Positions 36,464 through 50,900 of a stretch of 64,000 nucleotides of DNA are shown one piece after another (the stretch's first letter is position 1; each line of letters starts with the position of its first letter). The stretch lies in assembly GCF_051401765.1 (NCBI RefSeq), contig NC_135071.1, positions 8,348,961-8,412,960 of the forward strand. Direction: 5' to 3'. This stretch comes from Calliopsis andreniformis. Taxonomy: Eukaryota > Arthropoda > Insecta > Hymenoptera > Andrenidae. The translations under genes were made by a program, and so were the position numbers. The notes below the pieces were generated by a model. It was given only the letters and a program-made list of their open reading frames with translations. It did not search any database and was not told the DNA's origin.

Positions 36464-39400
36464 ATGTCACAAGGCCTGAAATCATATCCTACATACATGT
36501 AATAAATGTATTGCCAATATATGAAAGGAAATTTCTAGTTATCAAAGTTATAAATTGAAAGTTATCAAGGTGGGAACGATCAGAGATATGCAAAATTGTA
36601 TCACCTCTCTACTCTGTAAGCTCTAGTAGATGGAAATTTGCATAGATTTGTCCCGTAGATAGTCACACTAGTATAGTGTATAAGAACGTAAATCGTGGCA
36701 GTCATTCAGAACGAAAATATTGAAAATATTAAAGTATTGAAAATTTTAAGTTCTTTAGTTAATCAATTTTTAGTTTTAAAAATCGTCTAAAAATAAATAT
36801 CTCCAAATGGGAATTCCACTAATCCTCATTCTGAATCATTTTAAGGGTTCAACTCCGGTATACTAGCTCGTGGTACTTAAACACCTGGAATTTAAGAGTC
36901 GTAGAAACAACGAGTTGTCTAATTAAACATTCCATTTGTTTTAAAAGCTCTTCGGTACTATGGTGCTGCGTCCATATCTCTCTAAAGTAATTTAACGCCT
37001 GACACAGACATAGCTTAAAATAAAAACCGCCGTGTCGTACTTGTTTTTCGCTGAACAACCTTTGTGTGAAAAATGCAATTGATTTTGCAGTTAAATTTCT
37101 CGCTCTTGAAATCTCCTTTTTTTCATCTCTGTATGGAGTAGTAATTTGTCAAGTTTCTTTGTTCCCGTGTGCTTCAGAACACGTTCCCTTCGACATGAAA
37201 AAAATGAAAAGCCATTTGTTCATAAATCATACGCAGGAAAAATTTCGAATAGATTCAAAGAGGAAATGGTGTAAATAAAGATGATAAATAAATCGCATTC
37301 GTGATGACAGAGCAATCGAAGTTCCTCGTATATTTAATTTCGAATAAAATAAAAATGGGAGATATGTATTTTATAAAATGTAAATATGTGTTGATGCAGA
37401 ATTATTATAGATATGATATGAAAGAAATGTATAAACAAGGATATTGTAAGTAAGTTTTAAAAATAATGTTATTAATACCATTTAGTAAATGAATTAGCTT
37501 AATTTTTGAATATCTAGAGTGACATTAATACCAGTTTTTAAACTGTCCTCTTTTTTATTATGGCATTTCGTCTTTATTTATGAAACTACAATTTGAATAG
37601 GAAAATGGTTGGTAGAATCTTTAAGCTAATTGAAATAAATATTTAAAGAAGTAGTAACAAAACTGACTTTTGAAAATGAAAACCTTCAAGGTTAAAGTCA
37701 CTTACAGTAAAAAAGTTTTTCGAAATAGAAATTGCGATTAGTCAAACATTTTTTCTAGGTAGGACTTTATAAGGCAACTTTGAATTCATATTCAGTGATG
37801 AACATTTTATTCCTATTCTTCCTTCAACGGAACTTTTTGATGGGGAAAGAGAATAATCAAAGTTTAACTGTCGTCAGAAAAGATTAAATAGATCTGCCTT
37901 TATGAGGAATTAAAGTCCTTCATTTTTTCATACCTTCCTTCGTCTCATTAGGTTCTTCTTCGTGAAAGTAACATTACATACGGTGTCCTTTGCGACTTTT
38001 GTATAATCATTTTGTCAAAAATGCATGAATCATGCGTATATAATTTTCTCTTTTATATTATAATATAAAAATGAAAAATGAAAAATTATTTTCCTTTTGA
38101 AAAATAAAAGGTTTATTATTAATTTCATTTCTACCTTTAGTAAGTCATCATTAAGATATAGTATTTAATCTAGTTATGGATTAATATTATCAGGTTAAAT
38201 ATGAAGTTATTAATTTGCAATCCTATTTTTATTATAAATTTTACTTTCTTAATTCTGTTTTGTCATTAACTCGAATATGCAAAAGCCTTTTTCAGCTGAA
38301 GAATAAATATATACGTCATGAAAAACAAATACCTATTAATAAATTTTTTAATTAAGCAATTTCTTTATGTACTTAATTCCTATCTGTTTATTTATAATTT
38401 GCACTTATTTATTATATACATATAATAAAATATTTTATGTTGGAAATACCCACCCTAAGTGCTCTTTAAATTTTTAATTATCTTTAATGTTGCACAAGAA
38501 AAGTAAAATAGTTATTTCAAATTTAATAAGCTTTTCTCACAGTAATATTGGTTGAACATTTCGCACTTACTGATTGTTGTATGTCCTGAAGTATGTATGT
38601 AGTACGTAATTATTACCGAATTGATTACAGGCGTTATAAATATTACGATATTGGCGTCACGGATAAATGGCTGAGCAATTATTTTTAATCTCGATATTTC
38701 GTTTCGAGATACACAAGTTACGTTTAAACCATTTATTATCTGTGTCTGGATGAATAATATGTTTTGGTCGATGCTGTAAATCGTGTATCGGATTATGCAG
38801 CTCGAATGCACATTGTTACCGAAAATTGACTTCCTGCTATTCATCAAATTTACCGAACTTGTCTGAAAATTTTATCAAAATTTCTCGTGTCATATTAGAA
38901 TTCGTCGCACGTACAAAGACACGTAATTTTTTCTGTAGGTACTTTGCTGGGTCGCGGCACCTCTATGAATTAAGGTTCAATAAATTGTTAAGCAATTTAA
39001 ATGGCTAATCAATGACCTAAGTTTTTATTTTTGGCTTTGATGATTGTTCTTCAGTGCACATGTCTGCACAATTTTGGAATGCTAAAATGAAAACTCTAAA
39101 CTCATCTTGAATGTGAACATAGTAGAAATAATGATGACTCTTGAATCTTGCAATATCACAGCCAATTAGAAACGAAATTGTTAGTTTTTATTGATTTGTA
39201 GATTATAAATGAGTTTCAAGTACTGCCTACAATTCTGGTTAATTTTGAATAGTTACTAATGTCACTGAATTTGTTTAAAAGTAGATTGTACATAAGCTTA
39301 TTAAAAAATATGCAGTTAATTCCATTTAAAAAAATGGGCCTCTAAAATTGTTTCATTAAAAATGATTGATCGAATTTTGAACAATGCGACAGTCAACACG

Positions 39401-41574
39401 ACTGAACTTTGACACGCATGTGTCAACGTTCAAAGCAATTTCGAATTTTAAAGAACCTTTCGCAAATGCATAAAATAGTACGTAACAAAAACTGACAGAA
39501 GTGGAGCACCCTATATAACAGCATTCGTTCGCACTTAAATGAAATCAGAGTTTTAAACGGACGAGATTTCATTTAATCAAGATTGAATTGGTAATTCACT
39601 TTTCGTCTCTTCTAAAACTTTTTATGCAGTCATAAGATTCATTAGCAGGATATATCCTTCCGATTCACTGATATCGAGGTTGCTCGTGACACTGGTGAAA
39701 AAATTTGCTTGCAAAGAGGATGCATCAGACCGTGCAACGTGTAGATAGCTGTTAGGAGTGACACGAAAGTTAATCGCTCTTTACGTTCGTTTCGACACGT
39801 TTTGCAGAAGACGTGAGTCTCTTAGATTTAATTACCTTCTTTAACCGTTAATTGGTTCTTTTGTCATTGAAATTGAGAAGTAGAGAACTACTTGAGTGAA
39901 AATTCGGAGAAAAAATCAACAGGAATAGCTTAATAATTTAAATAATTGCTTTTTGTATTGGACATAAATAGGTGCTATTATTTTAAAGTTGTGTTTATTT
40001 TTGCCAATCATTTTTTTTATTGATTTCATGAGTTTTACTAGTAATTGATACCAGTATGTTAAAATTGTGTTTATTTTTAACGGTAATGGATATTAAAAGA
40101 ATCTTAAGAAATGAGGAAGAAGTTGAGAAAGTTATTTTTATACGCTAAAATACACTACTTACTGGACATTCGTATTCTTATTAACGAACGAGGACGTTCT
40201 TTGCTCAACGATTGCATTAAATTAAACATTTCAACTTCCACAAATTATGTTTGTACATGTTCATTTTGGGAAGGTTAAATTTGAGTTTGTCTAAAGTTCT
40301 ATGTTACTGAAATTCCAATTACATCGAGTTTCCAGTTTCAGTATTACTTTCACGTAAATATGAATGAATTACAGATGGCAATATATTAAGATTTTGATGT
40401 TATTAGTGTATCAGTTGTTATTCTTCAAGTTGGTTCTCAAATTTACAGTTACGTATATTATAACGTCTGAATATTACACTTTATGAGATTACATATAATA
40501 TTCTGTTCCTCCATCCTTAATCAAAGGAACTTATAACTTGAAGAAGGGGTTAAATATTACCTCAAAAGTTAATTACATGTTTCATATTCTCAGACGGTAT
40601 GTTTAAAACTCTATTATTTTTCAAATATATAAATTCCAACGAATTCTGAAGAATTTTATTTGATCGTTATCACTACATCAATCTATAAAATGTAATAAAT
40701 TAAAAAAATTATTATGAGAGACATTAAACTATTAAAATTCCAAATAACTAATATGGAAGTTTGTGACGTTCATTGAAATTCAACCTGCAATTATATGAAT
40801 AAAAGAGAATACTCACATTAGGAACAATCGTTTGCAATGAATGGCCCATTTATTGGAAAGCTAATGTCACCTATCTCAAAAACAGGATCACTTTTGTCAC
40901 TTGCAAGAAAAAGTGTCGTACTACGTCGAAACGGATTTCTAGATAAATTGTGATGTGACCTCCACTATATCCATCATGTGCCATAACTTAACAGTTGACA
41001 AATAAGGACAAGAGATGATGAAAACGACCATCGCTCTCTAACTTCTTTCTTGTCAAAATTCTAGATCACATTGGATTTTTCTCGTCCTAACCCTGTGATG
41101 TAAACAAGCAATTCCTTTATCAAAATCTCATCGAGCATGCGAGAAGGTCCAACCATTTTTTTCCATTTTCACTCCAGTCTGCACAATAGCTAATACGATT
41201 TTCAGCTCGATAGAACAGTCCTTTCATTTGCATGAGCGAAAACTTTTCGACAAATGTTTCAATGAACTGATCAGAAAATGGGTGTTCGTTATCAATTTCA
41301 CTGAAAAAAATGCTCGAGAGTTCCTGACCCAGATGTTAACATTGTTTGCAGGATATAAACGTGATGCTTACAATATTGAGTGGTGTCTGTTACTAATTAC
41401 AGTTTTCACGCTGGTACATAGTTTCGCGTAAAAAGCTCACTTCTTCTTTCACGTTTCAAACAAATTTTCAAATATTTAAATTTTGTTGTATTTAAGTATT
41501 AAGATCGTTAAACTCACAAAAATTTAAGTGTTCAAATACTTAAATTCTCAAGTATTGGAAATTTTTTCTTATTA
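36464..41574. other. Intergenic or 5' UTR intron, no gene seen
   Basis: This is AT-rich DNA with no supported coding exon. It probably lies in an intron between a distant 5' UTR exon and the first coding exon of the RYamide receptor, or is simply its upstream region. Open frames here are short, without domains and in low-complexity sequence. Confidence 0.4.
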
Positions 41575-43650
41575 TTTACGGTAGAAACCTTTTGCAGAGT
41601 TATTAACAATATGCACATTACTGTGCATATTAACGATGTAAGTAGATAAGAAATTTTCTTAATACTAACTAGAAGTATAATTACGCGTACAATTATAACT
41701 GGTCTCTTAAAGATACAAACTACGCCTTTTTAGATATTTATGTATGGTAGTTAGAGATGTAATGTGTGGTTTAACCAAAAGGGTATCTGTGATGTGAGGG
41801 GGAAAAATCCTTCTTTACAGAGTGTTCGAATAAGTTCATTTTTCTTTCTTTCAAACACCAGACATTGTCACAGCATGTGATTTAAGTCCTGTTCGAGATA
41901 GCCACACTGACATTTGGGATTATGAATAAGGTTGACCTTAAAAAGTGAAGCCGCCAGATGATAATGGTTCGTTTTAAATCGGTTAACCCAACATATGAAT
42001 TTCTTAGGGAGATCCTTATGAGCAAACCATGGTTTGGAACCTGCGTCATAGAAGTGCTCGAAGAACTTGGCTCTTTTGAGTTTAGCTTCTTTGAACATGT
42101 CTCTTTGTCTCCATCTTAGCTTGCACCCTAAAGCTTTGACCGAAGTCAGAATATGGGACCAATATGTATATTAGAAGGGGGGACAGTTTGAGTAGCCTCT
42201 TTTGCTAAGGCGTCCACTCTTCGTAGGGTAGAATATTAATATATGAGAGAATCCAATAGAAGAATAGTTTCTTCCTGCCAGTAAAGAAGGCGTTAATAGA
42301 TTCCTTAATGTCTAAAAGAAAAGAGTTGGTTCTAATATTGATCGATCTTCTACTTTTAATAAGAAATTTATCACACAAAAATTCAGCTCTGTGTCGAAGG
42401 AATAGGTACAAACTGAATTCCTTCGATTCCTAACATAGGTTGTTCCAACTAGGGAAAATAAACTAAACAGATATAATCAATAGTTGACCTTATTAAGCTT
42501 TTATAAAGCGTTATCAATGTAAGAGAATCAGCTCCCCATGTTATGTCACTTATGAATTTCAATATATTTAATCTATTTAAGCAAGTACGGCGAATGAATT
42601 CTGTATGTTCAGTGAATTTGAGTTGCTAGTCGAACTGAATACCTAAGAATCTAGCCGCGGCACTAGATTTAATAATACAATTTTCCACCTTGATAGAACA
42701 AACACCCGGGAGAATACTTTTCGATTAAAGTGCACTCGAACCGTCTTCTCGGGAGACAGTGATAACCCTAGCAAATTAAGGTTGTTACCAATCACTGTGA
42801 CAGCTTTTTCTATTGCTCTTTTACTGAGACTTGGGCTCGATACAGGACAAAAGATAGCAATATCATTCGCAAACTGAACTAACTGGACATTACTGTCAAC
42901 CGTCAGGAATATTTTTCACATAAATTAGGTACAGCAAGGGGCTAAAGGCCCCTCCTTGCGGCAACCCCTTATATATCTCTAGTTTCAGTGTTATCTGAGT
43001 TGAGAATGAAGGATACATTGCGTTCCTGAGTTAAGACCTCTACAAAGTTTACTATATTATTAGAGCAACTAATATCTTGAAGCCTTTCTCTTAAAATGTT
43101 GCTGTTCACATTGTCGAACGTCCTTTAGATGTCCAACAAACAGAACAGAACATCTTCCTTCCTGGAGAAAGCCTTCTGTATGGCTATCAATGCAACTAGA
43201 TTATCCGAGCAGGACCTACCGAAGCGAAATGCTGACTAAGAAGGTGAAAGGAAACCCCGAGGTCTCCAACCATCATTGAAGTCTTGCCTTAACCATTTTT
43301 TCAAGGATCTTACATAGGCAGGATGTAAGTGAAATCGAACGAACACTTTGCCCATCCTTCTTGTCTATAAAGAAAGTTAGACTATCCTTCCATCTAGGAG
43401 GAAACTTGCTGTGGATATAGATCTCGTTTAACAGATCAAGAAGGATAAGTTTTAGCTTGAGAGGTAGTTTTACAATAAACTGGTATTCTATCTTATCTGG
43501 ACTGAGAGAGGACTCGGGTTTACAACTATCAAGAGCAAGATTAAGTTCTCGAAGATCAAACTGAGAATCTAAGAAATAATTACTCTGATTTGTGTCATGA
43601 AAGATGTTAAACGATTCAAAGGAACTCAGTAGGGACTAATTTCGTTAATA
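41575..43650 (-). pseudogene. Decayed LINE (I/Jockey-type) with reverse transcriptase remains
   Basis: Read on the minus strand, the relic shows reverse transcriptase blocks in order: SLSPDKIEYQF, then RSISLTSCLCKILEKMV (about 43.3 kb), GLPQGGAFSPLLYLIYV (about 42.95 kb) and QLVQFANDIAIF (about 42.87 kb). The C-terminal segment near 41.9 kb has RFKTNHYHLAASLF followed by CQCGYLEQDLNHML. It is inactive: the catalytic FADD is FAND here, an in-frame stop follows LGIQFD, and the frame shifts several times. Its 3' tail runs to about 41575 and matches the fragment at 33.84 kb. ORF1 and the 5' end are not recognisable. Confidence 0.85.
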
Positions 43651-46600
43651 GCTTTTTCAATTTTACTCCTATATTACTCCTGCGCATTTGTTTTTTAATA
43701 ACCTACATTTGTTCAATACGTATGAAATGTTAGTGTTAAAATTAATACATTGGCAAAATTCTCTAAAGTCATCTCTTTTTTCTGTTTTAATATATTTCTT
43801 TGCTATTGTCACCCGCTTTTATACTCAATATAGTCAGCCAGATTAGCTGTGTGTTTCTATTTTTAAAAATTTTCAAATTTCAGAAATTTTGAGATCTAGT
43901 GTGTATTATAAGCGATCTAGTAAAATAAGAAGAGTGTAGTGGATTTTTGTGATAAAAATGTGGGATACCCAAAGGAGCAGAGGAAACAGATTACATGTAG
44001 TCAGACACACCCCCAAACGATAATGTGGCAGTGTATGTATACCTTTTTTTCCCTCTTTCATACATATTTTATCGCAAAAATTGTTTCGACTGAAAATTAT
44101 TCTTATTAATGGAAATTTTAAAAAGATCTAAAAGCTAAAAACTGAAAACACTAATTCTTATTATAATTATGCTGTGTGGCGAAGTACTTTTTACTTGAAG
44201 TTAATACTTTTAATAATACTTATCACAATATCTTATATTTTAGCACAATGGAAAAAATTAATATAATTGTATAATATAGTAAGTTAATCTTTATTTTCCT
44301 TAAGTTAGAAATTGATTTCTGTAATTCTGAAAATCGTGAGCATGAACCTTTGATTAGTAGGGTATATTGTTATAGAAAAGGTTTAAAATTTTTTTTTAAA
44401 ACAGAATTACAGCTTTGGATAATTATTTCACAGACACATTTTAATCCTTTATAATACAGTTAGTAAACAGTATACAAAAATGTTAATAATATTAGTAGAT
44501 ACAATACTATTGGTACATGAGTGATAATATTAGTACTACTCTTACCATTTTCGGTACTATTTTAAAGTAACTTAGAGAGGAATATTGAAAAGTACCAACC
44601 TATATTTTTTAATTGAATATTTAAAATTTTATCTAATTTTATGCTTACCACATTTTCTTGAGATATTGGCATATATTTACACATCATTTACTCCCTACAC
44701 ATTTTATTTCAATTTCTATTTTAAATCGCAGACCCTATTTGTACTTGACATTGCCGAAACAGAAGCTTCCCACAATTTCAGATAAAAATCTGAAGAGAAA
44801 GATATACTTTTAGATATCTATTACGAAATCAATATGGCTATTTCACTTGGGACGTACCGTCATGTTGAAAACGCCCTTTGAAATCACCGAGGTATCAATA
44901 GATTTAATGAGATGTCTTTTACCATTGACGTCTCCATTGGAAACCTTACAATCTTATATAACTTAATGAAAACTTCATTTTTGGAATCGTTTTTCTTGAG
45001 CCAGACTACTAGAATGAATGTATCGATATTTCGTTCGACTTGTATTTTAACGTAACATAGAATATTCACATTTATTTGGTTATTAAAAACTATATTTGCT
45101 CAAATTTCTTCTATTGAAATAATTACTTGTTACTTCATGAATGTACATGAGGCAACAGAATATTTTATTTGTACTGTATTTCTAGAATACACATATTATA
45201 TTATTCGTTTAAAAATTATTCTCGTATAAGTTCACTCAGGTTAAAATTTTTACATATTTCTAAATACTGGGAGGCATAGTTTGAAATATCTGATTTTGTT
45301 AGAATTCTTAAAAACAAGAGTTTCTGATTTGTTCCTACTACGAACACGAATTTTCAGATAGTTACTCGCTTTACTTTCAGCGTCTTTCTATGGTAGTAAC
45401 TAGGTATCAATTGAAATAATTATCGGTGATATCTTAGGCGTTATCAAGTGATTCGAAGTGTACGGAGGAACGTAATTAGAACACGAACTATCGCTGTGCG
45501 TGTTTGACCACATATCGAAAGTTTCTACTTATCTACCTTATACACCTGGAAACAGTTCCCAAGACGTTCGACCACGAAATGTTTCCTCTATATTTCTGCA
45601 GTGTTCTTACTGTTCTCAACACTGGCTTGAAAATATAAAATCATTTTATTTAACTTAAAATGATTTATAATCTTAGATACTCAGAAGTACTTGCTTTAAA
45701 CGAACGAATTTTTATTACGTTCAAAAAAATCTGACAAAGAGAAGCTATTCGTTTCAACAGAAGTAAACGAGTTCTTGAAGTTAAATTATCTGAAAGTTTG
45801 AGAATTTGAAAAATTGAAAACTGTAAATTTAAAAAATTGGAAATTTTAAGAACTTCAAAATCTTCAATTTTGAAAGTCTGAAAATTTGAAAATTTAAGGA
45901 TTTAAAAGTCTGAAAATTTCGAATTATGAAATCGTTCGTTATGAGGTAGAAAAATGAAATTTTAGAGACGTCATTTGTAATCATAATCTGAGCTGAAGAT
46001 CGTAACTTCTGAAGAGGTTTTCTTTAATTATTCCTCATTAAAATGTGAACTATGGAAGGTATATTATTTACAGTAATATCGTAAAAAAAACATTTTTAAT
46101 AATTTTCTTTTAAAATGAGCTCATCATTGCTCTTATCGTTGCATATCTCATCTATTTCATTGTCTCGAAATTTATCTCTGAAAGTATTGAACTACTCTTA
46201 GGGTGCCTTCTTGATGAATAAATGGAAATTACGCGGGATTAAGGCATCTATATGTATCACTCAATGAAAAACGAGCGCAACATCGCACATACTAATGGTA
46301 TAGTAATAAGGGCTTTAATACAGGGGTTGAAAACGTAATAAGGAGACGACATTTATTACGCAGAATTCCATTAAAATTAGTCTGGTTGGAGAATTTCGTG
46401 TATGATATATCTGTGATAGACGAAGCTTGGGACGAGAGGAAAATTCTAATGCAACAGAAATTGGAGACGCGTAAAATTTTATACAATGCATGGAAATGTA
46501 CAGTTCAAGTTATATGCAGTCGTATTCGCGACACTCTTTTAGCCCAAGCGAAGTATGTGATATCAGAGAAGCGACAAATTATGTATGCACCCCGTTTTTG

Positions 46601-46849
46601 GAGAAAATATTCGAATTCAAGGAAAATCAAATTTTGCTACTGTTTTTTGCTATTACGGACGTGGAGCAACTCAATTTCTGAAAAATATTTGATATTATAT
46701 TTTTTCGATTTATAAGGTTCAATAACAGTCAATATAATATGGAATGCTATTTGTTCTGAAAATTTAGTTCCCCGCTTTCATAGTGAATAATAAAAAGCAC
46801 TAACTGAAAAACATACTGGTGGATTAGTTAATTGTTTCAAATGAAGCTT
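43651..46849. other. AT-rich spacer, no gene seen
   Basis: Some sequence next to the LINE may be its decayed 5' part. Positions 45780-45930 form a degenerate simple repeat of TTGAAAATTTGAAAA type. The frames at 46292-46715 look coding-like in composition but match nothing I know and lack splice context. Confidence 0.4.
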
Positions 46850-47948
46850 AAGGGAGTTATACTATATAGACAATTGAAAACAAAGCGTATTTTTTAAATA
46901 TTGTAGAAAGAAAACTATTCGAGTGATTAATCTGAAGTTTCGCGCATTAGTTTATACATGTGTTATATTGCACAATTTTTTTCATACAAAAATATTGACT
47001 AATAATGGGGTTATAGCTTGCCACACGTGTATTAAAAAAACAGTGTTTAGCAAGATTGTGGTGTATCCAGTGATCTGAAACAAAAAACCCGTATACATAT
47101 ATGTATAATTAATCTACACGATCAGTAGAGTATGAACTAGGATTTTTTATGTATATCATCAAGGACTCAGTTCCTCGTCAGAACTCAATTCCTGATTAGT
47201 TTAGTATTTACATATATGCATGAAATTTACTTTGATAAAAATTTGTTCTAAAAATTAGTAAATAATTGTTAACTATTTTGAAATTTACGCGTGAAATTTA
47301 ATAGCTAGTAGTGAGACATACATCGTTCGATTTATGTTTTATTTTAAGAATTATATGATGATTTAATTATTATTATTTTCGCACTTTTGTTCATTAATCA
47401 ATTGAGGATGACACAGATTTATATGAATAACAAAAACTGTTTGGATTTGGTTAATTTTTTCGTGAACACGTTAGAAAAATCATGCTTCTGACTCTTAAGC
47501 GATCAAAAACTAGGTCATTAACAGTACTTTTTTCATGTGTTACAGCTGAAAATTTTCAGGAGAAAATCGATATGTACTCTCTATTCAGAATGCTTCCATT
47601 TTGGTAGCTTTTAGTATTTTTCAAAAATCCTAGTTCACATTCTAGCTTTAGCTGTGTGGATACCTTTACACCCTGCAATTTTGCTAAATGTAGAGGCATT
47701 TTTTTGTTTATCACCTAGACAACGCAATTTTGCTAAATGTAAAGGCTTTTTTTTTGTTTATCACCTAGACGACGAGTTATAACTTCGTTATTATTTAATA
47801 TTTTTGTACAAAAAAAAAATTATACAATATGATACGACATGTGTAAACTAATATGTGAAACTTCAGATCAATTACTCGAATAGTTTTCCTTTTATAAAAT
47901 TTCAAAGATACAGTATGTTTTTGGTCGTCTACATGGTATAACCTTCTT
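46850..47948. mobile_element. Foldback element, about 1.1 kb, arms about 300 bp
   Basis: The left arm (46850 to about 47150) and right arm (about 47630-47948) are imperfect reverse complements. The best block is AAAACTATTCGAGTGATTAA with its partner near 47870. The ends look like GGGAGTTATAC and GTATAACCTTC. No transposase is present. Part of the right arm is duplicated in tandem. Confidence 0.75.
47675..47773. repeat. Tandem duplication, 2 x about 49 bp
   Basis: Two copies of a unit beginning GCAATTTTGCTAAATGTA and ending TTTATCACCTAGAC differ only in a few bases and in the length of a T run. The left arm of the foldback element has a single copy, so the duplication arose after insertion. 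Confidence 0.9.
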
Positions 47949-50900
47949 AGAAAAATTAATTCTACAGCTCGTCACTTTATAGCCAGCGTAGGAGTTGATT
48001 GATAAATACATTCGTATCCCATGTGCCTCTCAAGGACGAAAGAAGTTGAGAATATTACACTTGCATCTCATTTTTTACCTAGCCTTTTAGCGCGTGCTTG
48101 GCAAAAATATTGCATGTCAAGGGAAACGTACAGTGTACGTTGATTTCCAAAGTGCTCTTGGCGCATGAATGATCGACCGTATATGTATACAGGTTGATAT
48201 TTTCTGAATCTAGAAAGCACAGCCTGGCGAAGGGAAACGGAGGAACGTGAAAAAGTACCATCGATACCAGGCTAATGCCACGCCAGTACCATTTGCGCGA
48301 GTGCCAACTGTAGAGGGGTCTCGTTTTAAATAAACAGAATAGGTATCCGGTTCAATTTAGAAACGTTAACACGTGAAACTGTTACTGGCTACACGAAAAC
48401 TGGTGAATATGGATACTACGAGCAAACTCTGTTAAATGTTTCTTTTATTTGAACAAAATTTGAAACTAATTCGAGTGAGGTGTTCTGACGTATTTTATAG
48501 AGAGGATGTTCAATTGAGTTCAGAAAGATAAATGGAAAAGCTCTGTGTATGTCACAATATCTGTTTATTAAAATACTCTTTGAAGATATGATGTATGTTC
48601 ATTTTATTTGTATATTGTAAAGTAATTTTTAATTAATGGAATTCTATTCTTGGAAGTAACTACCGACGCTTTTAATGAAATTTTTTACACTTTTCTGATT
48701 TATGTTCTGGTAATGAGTTCTGCAGCCTTTGAGAACTCGATCCCTTTATGTTTCGCTTTGTTAGTTTACTGACAAGTTTATGAAAGTTGACGTCCTTTAA
48801 CAAGTGTTTCTAATAGCAAAGAACGATTTCTGATTTATTATTATCTATTACATTTAATACTATCACGGTTATATATATTTAAAATTTATTCAAATTCAAT
48901 TAGGTTTTATTTGAACCCTTTCAGATCTGATCCACATTACAATGTACACTGCTTCACTACTTCAATATCTGACTTAACGTATTAAAACTGTGACTGCAAT
49001 CACGTCTTTCCTTTTTTTTTTTGACTTTGAAAAATTAGGTTTGAAGAGATTAAATTTTATAATAGGATACCTGCTTACAAAGTAACCTAATTTTTTGAAA
49101 ATGAAAAATCTAATCGATAACTACAATTTAATGAAGTAATTATTAAATTTAATTGAACTGTCAAAATATAATGACAAAATACGAATACATTGCAAAGCAG
49201 AAAGTAGAACTACTCAAGCATGTTTTTGGCTAATTGAATAATTTTAGCTATATTTGTATGCCTACATATATTATATTTTCTTTCACTTATATATATACAT
49301 ATACACAATATATACACATGTATTTTTTAAATAAAATGGGACCAAAAATGATAGTTTGATAAAAAGTATTATTAAAATATTTAATTTAAAATGTTACTAT
49401 TACTAAATCCAATTTACGTATTTAACTGTTCTTTAGAACCGATGTTTCGTTTAAATTTCATAATAAAAAGTTTCGCTCAATTAATTATTTCAATAGGATT
49501 TTAAAGGTTACATAATTAACGTTAAGTACAAGGAATATTTGGTATGATTGTCGGTTAAAACTATTTTCCATCTTATTTTCGCAATTTTCTCAAATTCAAA
49601 GTTTCATAAGAAACTAGTACATCATGCTACTATTGAAAATCTGATTTTTTTAGCTGAAAAATGCAAATTTCTGTCGATACTTGGCAACGGCCAAAATTTA
49701 CACGTGAAGTTCATTAATCTTCTCCCAAGGTAACTGGGAGAACGTCTAAGGAGAATTTATTATAGGCTCCCGCGGATATACCACAAATTCGAAAGCCCTT
49801 GCCGAAGGATTAGGATCACACTTTCAGCGACTGTTGCCAACTAGGGTAGATGTCCCAATTACTGTCAGTGTTCCTCTAACCTCATTAACGGTAGGATTAA
49901 TCATTTTTAAAGCTTAGAGAATTTAAATCTTCAAAATTGCTACGCATTTAAATACTCAAATATTCGAATATAAAAATTTTTAAATGTTGAAATCTTTCAG
50001 TAAGTTTATATTTTATATTTATTTTCAAATATAGTGAGGCTTCCTCTTCTATCTTTCATGTTAGGCCCAAAAGGAACTAAGTGTAAGTATATGCATGCTG
50101 AGTTCCTCATATCGATTTGTCAGATCAGAAAACTTTGTACAAGAAGAAAATAGATAAACTTTCTACACGTTCGACTTTCTTTATCTCCTAAAATCACCTA
50201 AAGTTCATGGTTGTATTATATCAATTCGAATTTACCCTGTGTTTTTGTTTCATAAAAGTTACTATTACCATTTTACATAACAGCAACTAATTCTTTACTT
50301 TCATGAGATTTTCACATTAAAACGTAATTCGCACGATCCAATTTACAACGTAAAAGCCCTTTGCAAAGCTGTTATTGGTATCATGCAAACAGGAATTACG
50401 AATTTAAAAGGAGTTTATAAATCGAAGTGGAAGAGTTACGAAGCGTTTTACGCAAAGTGGAAAAGTAACTCAATTCTCGCGTCTCTTCGTATCATACTTT
50501 CCCTTTTATTTCTGCACATCGACCTGTGTCGGTTCAAATTACGCTGGAAATTGTCGTTTAAAGCGATTCCAGAGATAGCCAGACGCAGTTAAACTTTGGA
50601 GAGAAATTTGATTTCTATCCGTAACGAGCACACATCATTTAACTCGTTGGAAAAGGGATATTTGCAACGTATGTACTAAACGGCTAAATGAAATTTACTC
50701 GCCGTTGACAGCCGCCGATGGATTAGCATTCTCATTTTGGGGGTATTCTTATCCACATATCCCGAAACGATCGAAGAATAAAATCTCAATTAAAAAAGTT
50801 AGTAGAAAATGGACACAATCTAAGCAGCTTCGACATCTAAAATATTAATAAGGCACTATTTCATGGGCATAAAGAATTATAACTGTATAATTAATTATTG

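Noticed and set aside
46386..46715. Two overlapping plus-strand frames with coding-like composition
   Set aside because: There are no recognisable domains, the frames overlap each other, and no splice-supported partner exons were found.
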